Shown here in pieces: positions 1 to 10,325 of a DNA stretch of 64,000 nucleotides; within the stretch, counting starts at the first letter, position 1, and every line of letters begins with the position of its first letter. Made by a program: the position numbers and the translations under genes. This DNA is from Megascapheus bottae. Its lineage: Eukaryota; Chordata; Mammalia; Rodentia; Geomyidae. The stretch spans positions 46,680,358 through 46,744,357 of the forward strand of contig JANJXV010000004.1 in NCBI GenBank assembly GCA_024803745.1. Reading direction: 5' to 3'. The notes under the pieces were generated by a model that was not told the DNA's origin, searched no databases, and worked only from the letters and a program-made list of their open reading frames with translations.

Positions 1-3000
1 AGGCTTTTTTGATTAATTGTTTTAAATAATTTCATGTCATGGGTATCTTCTCACTGAAATGCTTTTATATTATCTTCTGTGCCTTGATGTTCTTGCTATA
101 AATTATAAGTAATCACATCTTTTCACCTCTCTCTCTGGAAACACTAAAGAGGGCTGTGTTTAGTTGGAAAGTTTCTTACTAGGTCTTCTCTCTCATCCTT
201 CATTTTCTTTCCTAATTGTCACAACTGCAGGCTGGCATGAATTTCATCATTCACGAATATTTAAACAGTGAAGTTATAAACACGCCGTGGCCCCCACTCC
301 CTTCCTATGTTCCTCCTTACTTCTACATGCAATATTCCCAGCTTCAAAGGCTTCCCCAGGGTTCTGAGCCCAGTAGAAAATCCTGATAATAAGTGACATT
401 TGAGTGGATTTTGAGAAATTAGTTTATTAACAATATATCCAACCCAAAGCTCTATATTAACAGTATCAAGACAGTGGTGCAGGACAGAACCCAATACCAC
501 AGTGTTTCTCTTGGCATAAAAGCAATTTCCCATATGAGAAATGATCTCAAAGATTATTGGAAGGTCAGTATTGGAGGTGATTCCTTCTGATAAGTCTGGA
601 GAGTCTGAAATCGTGGAAGCCAGTTCTAGAGGTTGGAGAGCACTCCCATTTGTGATAGCCACCTAGCTTCTCTCTCAAGATCAAATGCATTTCCACTGAA
701 GGAATTACATGGCCAAGTCTGCCAGGGCTTGACTGCACCCTGTCTTCTATATCCCTCACTCACTAATCCCACTTCTATAAAAGAAGCTGAAGTGAAGTGT
801 TTCTTTTGCCTCAAATACAAACTAGGTTGTCACTTGATCTTATTTGCCCTTTAACTGACTCATAATTGTTCAGAATATTCCTGCAATATTGCGCTCTCTC
901 TCCCCCCCCCTCTTTTTTACTAACAAACTGATGCCCTTGTGATTGCTTCTTCAATATCAACCTCTGTATGTGACAACTTTATAAATATGGCACTAGTAGA
1001 GTCATTCTGACTTCTCATAGGGACTGGTAACTATGTAGTTTCAAATCAAGGAGAGAGATTAGTACAATATCAGTTTTATTTTCAGGAGCAAATTATGTCT
1101 ATCCAAGAAATGAAATACAATGAGGTGGGACTTTTTATGAATCTGGATCAGAACAACTAGTTTTAGATTAAATTTAAAAGAGATGGAGCTATTAACACTC
1201 CAGGAGGAAGAAGAAAAATCTTTCTGTTGCAATGTTTTAACTGCAATCATGTCATTGGGGAACAAATGCAGTAGCATGATTATTTTTTAAAGCATCTGTG
1301 ATTGCAGGGTACAATTATGGCTATTTCATATATTGATTAACCTGTTTTTTTAAAGGTAATAACTATGTTAACATTTGATTTCCAAGAATGGAGCACGTTT
1401 TCTTTTAAGGGCTTGTAATACCGAAGATTATGGATAAGTCAAGTATCAGGACAAGGTGATTACTTAACATCTGTGACCAAGTAAAAGGCTAAAGGAGAAA
1501 ATCAACCAACATCTGCACTGTCAGTAAAATACTTGGGGAAAAAAAAACACAAGTGAAGTGTGATTAATCACCATGGATGTATGATTGAGTCAATTGACTG
1601 TTACTTTTTCATGATGATTAATCAGCTACAAAAATTATAATTGTCCCACTTCTAGTGGCTGCATGCTGTGCCCGATGACATCAGCTGGGCTATAGATACT
1701 CAATGTGTGGGTTTTCAAAAGAATATGCAAATATAACGGGGTAAGGAGGGTGGAACTCCAACTCCATTGTAAGACACACCACAAGTCCTTGCCCTTATAT
1801 TAAGGTTGGAGTTTCTTTAGTAGTTTCCAAAGAGAGTATTTCTTAGGTTAATATGGCTATTTCATAACCTCATTACCACAACTGGAAATCAGAGAACTCC
1901 ATTCTTGTAAATTGGCCATTGTGACCTTGTTCAGAACATGATGAGATCCCTAACGATTTATTTTTGTCCTTTCCACTGATTTCTTTTGTGGTTAATACAA
2001 AATGATGGCATAAACATATGAGTGAGGAATGATACTAACTTGTAGGGGGGCATGCTTGGGGAATCTAGCTTTCAGAGTGTTGGCATAGTTTATTTCTTTA
2101 GCACATTTGTGGAGTATGTCAAAGAGAAGAGGGTTACAAGTGTCCATCAAATCTTACCAAGGGACATCTGTGTACTAGCTGTGACAGTAGAGAGAGGTGT
2201 TACCATCAGATTTTGTTTGTTTGTAGGCGTGGAGCCTCTGAATCCCTAAAACACCAAGGCAGCAAAACATTTTTACAGTTGTCTCTGCTTTCCTATTTTT
2301 CTCAGTGAATAGTGAGATAACCTGGCGTCGATGAAATACAAAACTCATACTCCTGTGTAGCCTGAGATCTAATAGGACCAAGACAAGTCATCATAGTGTG
2401 CAATGTACTTAAAAAATAGTTGTGCTTAATAGCTACTGATCTTCTAAAGTAAAGTTCTTCGTGACTAACTTGAAGGAATTAAAGTTTTAAGGTCTAATAC
2501 AACGATTTAATTTGTTACCTCAAATCAATTGAATCTCCTTGGAGAGGAGACATATAAAGGCCCCCTATAGAAAGTTAACACATGGTGTCTTACATGCGTT
2601 TACTTTTTCGGGTTTGATCATTCTGAATTGACATTTAGACTCAGTAAAAAAAAAGTTTCTTTTAAAAAATACCATTAGAGACAATATTCTAAAGAAAACA
2701 TCCATCTTTTCTATTCATTAAAAAATGCATTTCAAGTTTTCTCCCTTCTAGTTCTAAGCAGGCAATACCTTTCTGAGCCTTCAGCTATGTGTAACACTTC
2801 CACTAATGATTTATAATGAAGTGATTCATTTTTTCTTTATTTCTTTTTTTTTGCATAGCCAGCACTTTCTCTTTAAAGTTCAAGAAATAGCAAAACTTTG
2901 CCAACACTATTTCCCTTTTAGCACATTGACTTTACTTCTGAACCGAAGCACTAACATGACTGGAAAAAAATACAGGATCATTTTTCTACATATAGGTTTT

Positions 3001-3865
3001 AGCATATCTATCCATTCCAATGTAATAAGATATAGCTATATAAATATGGACCCCCTTAATTTATTTAATTTTAAATAGATATTATTAACTGTTATGTTCC
3101 TTAAACCCACAGAGGCTTTCAATTTTATTAATCAGAATCACTGTAGTCTCTGTAACTCTTTAGATAAGAAAGAGAATCATGGGAGCTCTAGTCTCTTGAG
3201 CTTTCTCTAGGTACCTACTAATTGTTAATTATTAGAGACTAACTAAGTCACTGAAGTGAGTCATTTGGCTGGTGTCTCAAATGCTGTCATTTACTACTAC
3301 ACAAATCAGCCTGGTGATAGAGTGTCTTTAAATTAGGTTACAACCATGCAGTTATTGGACAGGGAGTAATTGATAAAACCATTAGTAACACTTGTAGAGA
3401 TAACAGCCAGCAAAATCATGCAACCATAATTATTCCTAATGGATACATGCTATAAATTGTGGCAAGAAAAAAATCTTGCATTATCTTTCAATCAAATCTG
3501 ACAGTCCTGGAAGATTACTGCAGACTAAATGCTTGTGTATGAGAAAGTGACCTATCAGAATCTCTTTGCTTTATTCTTATCTTTCCTTCCCATCAAATTA
3601 TGGGGTTCTCTTTGTAATTTCTGTCTCTGACAGCTACAGTATATGTAGCATGCAAGTCTTCTATTAGTTTCTATCAGTCGCTTTTATATTTGGATTGTAT
3701 ATTTAAATGTTATTTGTGATATATATTTATACATTTTGAAAATTTATTTTACAGATTTTTAGTCGTATATAACACCTAGTATGACATTTCATGACGTAAT
3801 ATGAAAGTGATTATGATTTGAGAAAACATAGTCTATTCATACTGCTTGTTGTTTTTATTGTTTTA
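1..3865. other. Unique non-coding DNA, no recognisable gene or repeat
   Basis: This stretch is AT-rich and CpG-poor with no repeat family that I recognise. A 133-codon open frame on the minus strand (261-662) has no domain, no codon signature I can see and no splice-site context, so I treat it as chance. A short run of nine or more C residues lies near 902-911. The segment 1560-1780 is listed separately as a possible regulatory element. Confidence 0.6.
1560..1780. promoter_or_regulatory. Candidate conserved regulatory element (POU/CRE-like motifs)
   Basis: The segment is free of repeats. It carries a perfect octamer ATGCAAAT at 1725-1732, a CRE-like TGACATCA near 1677, an E-box CAGCTG next to it, and several TGATTAAT/TTAATC homeodomain-type sites. 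Clustering of such motifs in unique DNA of a gene-poor region is typical of developmental enhancers. Conservation cannot be measured here, so this is inference from motif content only. Confidence 0.3.
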
Positions 3866-3867
3866 TC

Positions 3868-4192
3868 ATTCCTCAGGCTTGAACTCAGTGAATGGACACT
3901 GTCCTTGAGCTTTTTCTTTTTTTATATAGATATTTTTATTGTAATTAATAGAAGGGTTACATTATATTTGCCAGATAGAAGGTGCATTAATTCACATACA
4001 TTGATACCTTTTCTCATGTCCCCATTTCCCTCCTCCCCCACCCCCAATCCTTGAGCTTTTTCAAGGGTAGCGCTTTACCACTTGAGCCACACTGACATGA
4101 CTGGCTTTTTCCTGTGTATTTTACCAAAGAATCGAACTCAGGGCTTTGCACATAGTAGGCAAGCACTCTCCTACTAGGTCACAGTCCCAGTT
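3868..4192 (-). mobile_element. Dimeric tRNA-derived SINE (IDL-Geo type), split by an L1
   Basis: Read on the minus strand this is the same dimer as the ten plus-strand copies in the window: an ID-like left half (4063-4192 carries most of it) and the right half ending near 3868. It is interrupted at 3917-4047 by an L1 3' end. The 15-base duplication TCCTTGAGCTTTTTC flanks the L1 (3902-3916 and 4048-4062) and belongs to the SINE itself, so the SINE was present first. Confidence 0.85.
3917..4047 (-). mobile_element. 5'-truncated L1, 3' UTR only, inserted into a SINE
   Basis: About 130 bases match the 3' end of the L1 found at 23371-27475 and elsewhere: a T-rich start (the A tail on the minus strand), then the shared block around TTGTAATTAATAGAAGGG. 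A perfect 15-base target-site duplication brackets it. This is a severely 5'-truncated product of target-primed reverse transcription and has no coding content. Confidence 0.9.
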
Positions 4193-4352
4193 CCAATATC
4201 GTACTGTTTTAAGCAGGAAAAGTAACTATAATATACAAATATACCCTGATATTTGATGTCCATGTTTTTGTTAGTAAAGATTCATTTGTGTTTAATTTAT
4301 TTGGTATAATTGTTGACTTTTGAATATAAATAGATGAATCTATCTGAGGACT

Positions 4353-4391
4353 ACACACACACACACACACACACACACATTCACACACACC
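4353..4391. repeat. (CA)n microsatellite
   Basis: A near-perfect AC dinucleotide run with one interruption (ATTC) near 4379-4382. Confidence 0.95.
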
Positions 4392-5376
4392 AATCTAAAC
4401 TCCAAAAAGCTTCTATCCCATGTCTCTGGGCTCTCCCAAAACACATGAACATGACCATAACATTTTTTTATGTGTATGAAAAAGCTTAAATGTTTAAATA
4501 AAAGTTTCTTACATTTTCATTTTGTTGGCCATATGATTGTCATCATGAATTGGATAAAGAGATTTACAATAATGATAGTATTTTTATATGTCTTTATTCT
4601 ATTTCTAGTATGAAGAAGTCTCAATTTATAATGACAATGATCTTACTTTCATAATTTCAAATATTAAAAATAATAATTATCTGAAATAAAAACAAACCTA
4701 TTTAAGAAAAAGCTATGTTTATGACCCTGGACTAATGAGTTTCACTCAGTATTATTTTCTATTACATTAGAATATTATATGTGTATTCTCAAAAATAACC
4801 AGACCTTAAAGGATTTTTGTGTGTGATAGATATCCAAACTCTGATGAGTTGATCAGTATTCACATACTAACCAATAATAAGGCTATAATCACTTTTAAAA
4901 ATGGATGACAAATATATGGCTTCTTAGCTTTCTCTTAAAGCTGGTTTTCAGAAAGACTATCAAGGATAAGTAACCAAACAAGTCATACCTGTAAGCACAT
5001 TTGCATACATAGCAGGTGATCACATCTCCTATTTTTCTTGAGGAATGTGTAGTATTAATTATAGTTATCCTTTCAAGTAGAATATTCTAGAATAAACTCA
5101 TAAGTGGCCCCATGTGCATGCTAGCATAAAGAAAGGGAGTGACATACCAAAAATTATAGGCCAATATTTCTCTTTATTATCATAAATTGAAGGAGAATTT
5201 GCTATGGAGAAAGGCTTAAAAGGGGTACAACCACTGAAAGTAATAATGATAATTAACTAGAACAAGTGGTTATGTAAGCTGAAAAAGCCCAGAAGAGAAA
5301 TACCAATTACCAGTCTAAGGAGGCAGAGTCCAGGCTTGAAAAAATTATGTATGATACAAGATAAAGAACAAAGAAA
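4392..5376. other. Unique non-coding DNA
   Basis: AT-rich sequence with many short A and T runs. I see no gene, no RNA gene and no repeat family that I can name. Confidence 0.5.
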
Positions 5377-5530
5377 GCTAGGCATGGTGATATACTCCTG
5401 TAATCCAAGTACTCAGAAGTTGAAGCAGGAGGATCACAAAATTGAGGCCAGTTAGGGCTATGTAGTAAGTACCAAGGCAGCCCGGACAACATAGAAAAAA
5501 ACTTATCTCGGAAACTAACAGCCAGAAAAC
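5377..5530 (+). mobile_element. B1/Alu-like (7SL-derived) SINE monomer, degraded
   Basis: The head GCTAGGCATGGTGATATACT followed by CCTGTAATCC, then a TGAAGCAGGAGGATCAC block and an AGGCCAGTTAGGGCTA block, is the usual order of 7SL-derived rodent B1/proto-Alu monomers. It has many substitutions, a tail of short A runs and no clear target-site duplication, so it is an old insertion. Confidence 0.7.
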
Positions 5531-5938
5531 AAACTATGGGCAGAGGAAAAAAAGTACTTGTGTCATTGGAGAATGGCAAAGAATAGCCTTGTATACTTAT
5601 ACATTTCTAAAGATACTAATGTGGGTATAACAGAAATTTAAGCTTTCTACAAAAGTGGGAAATCCAAATAGCACATGATATAGAAGAGGGAAAACCATAT
5701 ATTAAGTTAATAAACATTCAGATATATTTAAGAAATGTAACCCAAAAGGTGAGAAAAAGTCCTGTGGGAAAGTAACCCCAAATATTGTACAAGAATGACC
5801 AAAAGTGTCTACATACATGAAGGATTTAAAGGCAATGCATGTGTATGGCATGTGAAATGAAAATTTTTATTAAATCAGAAATTTCATGATTTGTTGATTG
5901 AAATATAGGCATATAGACCATAAAAAGATGTTTAAAAG
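5531..5938. other. Unique non-coding DNA
   Basis: No repeat or gene recognised. The last 17 bases (5922-5938) are the left target-site duplication of the adjacent SINE. Confidence 0.5.
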
Positions 5939-6130
5939 GGGCTGGGAGTTTGGCCTAGTTGATAGAGTGCCTGCCTAGCAAGCATGAAGACTTGGGTTCG
6001 ATTCCTTGGTACCACATACATAGAAAAAGCCAGAAATGGTGCTGTGGCTCAAGTGATAGAGCACTAGCCTTGAGAAAGCCCAAGGACAGTGCCCAGGTCC
6101 TGAATTCAAGGCCTAGGACTGGCCAAAAAA
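5939..6130 (+). mobile_element. Dimeric tRNA-derived SINE (IDL-Geo type)
   Basis: Left half: ID-like, with an A box (TGGCCTAGTTG) and a perfect B box (GGTTCGATTCC near 5996). Right half: a second tRNA-like unit starting TGTGGCTCAAGTGATAGAG and ending GGACTGGCC plus an A run. A perfect 17-base target-site duplication, AAAAAGATGTTTAAAAG, lies at 5922-5938 and 6131-6147. Such elements are transcribed by RNA polymerase III and mobilised by L1; any frame through it is not a gene. Confidence 0.93.
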
Positions 6131-6147
6131 AAAAAGATGTTTAAAAG

Positions 6148-6550
6148 CTACACGAATTCAACTACTTTTCACAAAGAATTATTCAAAAATAACAACTAGC
6201 CCCAAATCAAATTTTATAACCAGAGAAAGAGGGAAACTGTGGTATAAAAATAACTCTTAGAAACTATGGATGTGAGCTTTATGGAAACTTTTTCATTTAG
6301 CAAATAATAACACACCTAACCCAAAAGGAAAGATTTTCAGAAAGAATACTTGGAAGAAAACATAAGGTTACTCATTTTCATCATATGTTTGTTGTAGGAA
6401 GATGAAAACATAAGAAAATAAATAACTAATATATATGAAGATAGTGAAAGCACTGTATAGAGTTCATTCATTTTTTTATTTATTCAACAAAAATATATTG
6501 AATAAGTTTAAATGTACTTATTCGATTTCAAGTACTAAGAATGAAAAGCC

Positions 6551-6553
<3 letters not shown>
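6148..6553. other. Unique non-coding DNA
   Basis: AT-rich sequence; nothing recognised apart from short A runs. Confidence 0.5.

Positions 6554-6595
<42 letters not shown>
6554..6595. repeat. (CA)n microsatellite
   Basis: An uninterrupted AC dinucleotide run of about twenty units; it produces a His/Thr-repeat frame that is not a gene. Confidence 0.95.
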
Positions 6596-6597
<2 letters not shown>

Positions 6598-7640
6598 CTA
6601 CATATATTAAAACGTTGGTGGAATTAAGAGAGGCTTAAAAGAAGCTATCAAAATCACTGCAGAAAATAATAAAGTAAGGCAAAGCATCTGTTGTAGCGAA
6701 GTACACATGTCACACAAAAAGATAGTTATTTTGGATGACATAATGTAACTCAACTTTATGAAGTGTAGAAGACATATAATGAAGATGCAAACTATATTAA
6801 AATGACTCCAAATACTAATGTCAAAATAAACTAAGTAAACTTAAGAAGCTAAGTAAACTAAGAAAATGTAAACTTAAGAAGGAAAATCATATTATGAATT
6901 GTGTTAACTTTTGACATACTATTGACTTAAAACTGAAATTAATTTTTTTGAAATTTCAAAAAAAAGAAGCTATATAATGAATGCAAAATCCTGGGATAGA
7001 AAACAAACAAAAATACAGTGAAAGAAGAGAAAAAAGGGAATAGAAAAAGGGAGAGAAAAATCAAACAAGCAAGGTCTCAACATCAAAACTGGCTTAGATG
7101 AACACACAATTCATTATAAAAACCTTTAGGATAAGATGTCTAGTTCACAATAAAAACACAACTTTCTAATAAAGAGGGATGCTATGATTGCACAGAACAA
7201 AAATCATTAGAATTACAAGAAACTGGAAGAGCATGCCTCAGGTCCTAACAAAACAAGTGTAAAAAGGTAAGCATGACCGCTGAGACCCAAGTTAAACAAT
7301 TAAATGAGAGAGGTTTATTTAAAATGGCATAGTTTTGAATGACCACCGACTACAAAATATTACTTAAATAGTAGATCACAAAGAAAAAACACAATTAAAA
7401 AGATATAATTACTCACGTACAATGTGTGTCACTGCATACCTATGACTGCATAGAATTCTAGCATAGTGGTTCCAAGTAGAAATCAATAGTGATTGTAAGC
7501 AAAAATCCCAAAGACTTGGAATTTTTAAGACCTGTATAAAATAAAATAAAAAGAATTTAAATAAGACTTTAAAGAGTCTCCTAAGAACACCAAAAAATGT
7601 AAAATTTACTATAATAAACCCTAAACCTAAACCCTAAAGA
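6596..7640. other. AT-rich non-coding DNA
   Basis: No gene is seen. Short local duplications of AAACTAAGTAAACTTAAGAA-like sequence occur at 6830-6885. A short CCCTAAAC-type string at 7617-7640 resembles a telomere-like repeat but has only about three irregular units. Confidence 0.5.
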
Positions 7641-7760
7641 GGACAAAAACATGAGAAGGGATATCAAGGTTTGAGAAGTAATGGACCCATTACCTGATGA
7701 ATGTGACTGTATACCTCTAAACACTATCCAAACAAAAAAACACAATTTAAAAGAAGAAAA
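7641..7760 (+). mobile_element. 3' end of an unassigned retroelement, probably an L1 subfamily
   Basis: The segment has the same order of blocks as 46310-46445: a GAGAAGTAATGGACCCATTACC-like part, then GATGAATGTGACTGTA, CCTCTAAACACTATCC and an A-rich tail with AAAATAAAA-like strings. The shared 3' end and A-rich terminus indicate a retroposed element. The family is not one that I can name with certainty. Confidence 0.45.
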
Positions 7761-7862
7761 AAAAGATCAGATGTAATATATATGCAGTAGAAAGTAAGAA
7801 TGTATTCCCTAGTTCTATACAAAAGATGTTTAATAATTGTGTTGTCAAGAATTTGAGAATGA

Positions 7863-8062
7863 GGGCCAGGAGCGTGGCCTTGTGGTAGCGTGCTCACCTA
7901 GCATGGACGAAGCCCTGGGTTCAATTCCTCAGTACCACATACACAGAAAAAGTTTCAAGTGGCACTGTGGCTCAAGTGGCAGAGAACTAGCCTTGACCAA
8001 AAAGTGTCCAAGGACAGTGCCCAGGCCCTAAGTTCAAGCCCAACTGGCAAAAAAAGAGAGAA
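7863..8062 (+). mobile_element. Dimeric tRNA-derived SINE (IDL-Geo type)
   Basis: ID-like left half with B box GGTTCAATTCC, right half beginning CTGTGGCTCAAGTGGCAGAG, and an A-rich tail. An imperfect target-site duplication of about 15 bases (AGAATTTGAGAATGA at 7848-7862, AGAATTCAAGAATGA at 8063-8077) indicates moderate age. Confidence 0.9.
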
Positions 8063-8149
8063 AGAATTCAAGAATGACTTAAGTCTTTTATTTGGAATAA
8101 AACCATATTTGTTCATCTCTATATAGTCATTACTAAAAATGATAATTAT

Positions 8150-8365
8150 GCCAATAAACCCACTTAAAATTTATTAGTATACATTATTTGTATAACATAA
8201 TAGGTTTCATCATGACATTTTTATATATACATTTATTATATACTTTAATTTACTATGTGTTTTCATCTCTTATCCCTATCCTCTTTTCTTCTTCCTTGTC
8301 TAATAGTCCCTCTTGAGCCCATACTATGGGTCATCAATTTAGGGACTATTTTTCTGCAGGTTCAC
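8150..8365 (-). mobile_element. Possible old L1 3' UTR fragment, antisense
   Basis: A T-rich start, GGTTTCATCATGACATTTTT, a run of TATATA strings, then a pyrimidine-rich part (TCTCTTATCCCTATCC and following) resembles the reverse complement of L1 3' ends in rodents and other mammals. No coding part and no target-site duplication are visible. It could also be unique AT-rich DNA. Confidence 0.3.
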
Positions 8366-8489
8366 AGAAGTTTATTTTCAATGTCACCTGGATAGAGAAA
8401 AAGTAAATACTTTACTCAGAATTTCTTTGATTTTTCCTTCATTAATTAACTAGTCCTAGAAAAATTCTTCATTTTTTTTGTTTGTTTGT

Positions 8490-8578
8490 CATTTTTTTGG
8501 GGGGTACTAGGGACTGAATCTAGAACATTACCCTTCAAAGACCATTGCTTTCCCCCTAACCTATATTCCAGCCCCTCA
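8490..8578 (-). mobile_element. tRNA-derived SINE fragment (ID/B4-like)
   Basis: On the minus strand this reads as a tRNA-like SINE: GGGGCTGGAATATAG at one end and a ...GATTCAGTCCCTAGTACC B-box-like end followed by an A-rich tail. The plus strand shows GGGGGGTACTAGGGACTGAA. It is diverged and lacks the right half of the dimeric family. Confidence 0.55.
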
Positions 8579-9430
8579 TTAAGGTTTATAGGGAAGAATG
8601 TTCTAACAAGTGCTTCTCTTATTTGGTTATAGAAATATTTTTCTCTTTTGTTAGTCTTTTTCTAAAAAGGAAAATAAAAACTTAAATGCAACCAAAATAT
8701 CACACAAGGTGTAAAATTTCTCTTTCACATGTGCATTAATTAGAAATTCTAGCGCATCCTTCCTGTTGAAAAGATTGAGAATTTCTTTAACACTTACTGA
8801 AAATATTAATCTTTGTTCATAAATTTATCCTTTGAATATTAAGAAATACTGTGTATGATTTCCTTTCTATACTTCTCCTCTTAAAACTTTCTTTCTTCGT
8901 TTCTTTTTTTCTACATAGTATTTTTTTATTTTCTTTTATCCAATGATAGAAATACTGATTTAGCCAGATAGATTATGAAATTTCTTTCAGCATAGAAAGA
9001 GTTCTTTCAACATAATTTGAACACGGAAAAAATTGTAGTGGAAGATATTACTAAAACTTTTAAATGAAAATGTATTATTTTTACACTATATATAAATATA
9101 TATTTGACTATACCAGTTTTATTACTGTTGACGCTCCTTAATTCAGTAACCTAAAATCTGAAATGCTCCACAATTCAGAACTTTTGAAGCATTGATGGAA
9201 GAATGAAAGTATTATGCAAATATTTCCAGATGCAAAACTAAGAGTTTTGTGTAAGGGTTATTCAACTTATTAACAAAATTGTATAACAGATGATTTAATT
9301 ACAGTGAACATTCAGGAGAGACAAAATAAACAATATACATCTGAAATATGAAATATATAATCTAAAAGGAAGAAATAATTTTAGGGAAAGACATTCTTAT
9401 AATTTTAGAAAATGACTTTTATTGCTGTAA
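8579..9430. other. AT-rich unique non-coding DNA
   Basis: No gene, RNA gene or named repeat is recognised. Many poly-A and poly-T runs are present. Confidence 0.5.
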
Positions 9431-9445
9431 AAATTGCATACAGCA

Positions 9446-9633
9446 GGGGTGGGAGTTTAGCCTAGTGGTAGAGTGCTTGCCTAGCATGCACAAAAGACCC
9501 AAGTTCAATTCCTTCGTACCACATACATAGAAAAAAGCCAGAAGTGGTTTTGTGGGTCAAGGGGTAGAGCTCTATCCTTGAGAAAGCCCAAGGACAGTGC
9601 TGAGGCCCTGAGTTCAAGCCAGGACTGGCAAAG
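9446..9633 (+). mobile_element. Dimeric tRNA-derived SINE (IDL-Geo type)
   Basis: ID-like left half (A box TAGCCTAGTGG, B box AGTTCAATTCC) and tRNA-like right half ending AGGACTGGCAAAG. A perfect 15-base target-site duplication AAATTGCATACAGCA lies at 9431-9445 and 9634-9648. The right half has the AGCTCTA variant, shared with the copies at 34642 and 44851. Confidence 0.93.
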
Positions 9634-9648
9634 AAATTGCATACAGCA

Positions 9649-10150
9649 TAAAGTTAATGAAATATTGCTTTGTGATCCACAAAGGACAAGATAAATTGAA
9701 TGAAATAGAGTTAATCAAAAAAGTTCTGATAAGTAGATTTTAAATAAAGAATACAGAGAAATATGCTTAGGAAGAAATACGTAGTCCTGCTGAAATGTAA
9801 TTTTTTTTGTTTGGTTGACTCAGGATTTCTAAAAGAAATAAAAACTTGAATATTATCTGATAAACTTATTGCCAACAAATTTATTCTCTCATTTTCTCAT
9901 GTGATAAAATGCTGGTTAGTGGATGCAGATGGGCACAGGAGGAAGAACAAAAGGAAAGAGCCAAAGACAGAGTGAATATGATGAGAATATAATATAGGCA
10001 TGCATAAAAATGGCATGATGAAGGTGCTTATGATTTGATAGATGCCAATAAAAATCAATAAAACCACTTGGCAAAAGAAATCAAATAAGTTTCCATAACC
10101 TAAGATTCCTAACATACTGCCTTTTACCTGATATTTTTGATGTACTTTAT
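9649..10150. other. Unique non-coding DNA
   Basis: Nothing recognised. A 72-codon minus-strand frame (9897-10115) is hydrophobic but has no family signature. Confidence 0.5.
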
Positions 10151-10179
10151 GACTATTAACTTGTTAACTCAGTGCACTC

Positions 10180-10325
10180 CTTTGAGAAAGACAGAAGGGG
10201 GAATTAATATAACCTAGTTTATTAGAAGGAAAGTGAATCTTACCAAGGTGAAGCAGCTCATATTGGGTCAAGCAATTGGTGAGTAGCAGAGGCAAAAATG
10301 AACCATGTCAGAAGTCCCCTGCCAT
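10180..10325 (-). mobile_element. MIR SINE fragment (ancient)
   Basis: The plus strand has the order expected for the reverse complement of MIR: a GAAAGTGAATCTTACCAAGGTGA-like core, then GTCAAGCAATTGGTGAGTAGCAGAGGC and a GAACCATGTC end. MIRs are pre-rodent, tRNA-derived SINEs; this copy is strongly diverged. Confidence 0.6.

Noticed and set aside
261..662. 133-codon minus-strand open frame
   Set aside because: No domain, signal peptide or recognisable family; no splice context. In 64 kb with six frames several frames of this length are expected by chance.
902..911. Poly-C/G-quadruplex-type signal
   Set aside because: A single C run, not four spaced runs, so no G4 is predicted.
5941..6010. 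tRNA gene
   Set aside because: A and B boxes are present, but they belong to the left half of a SINE with a target-site duplication and A tail; no intact acceptor stem or 3' end.
7617..7640. Telomere-like CCCTAAA repeats
   Set aside because: Only about three irregular units; vertebrate telomere repeats are CCCTAA. Too short to be an interstitial telomere.
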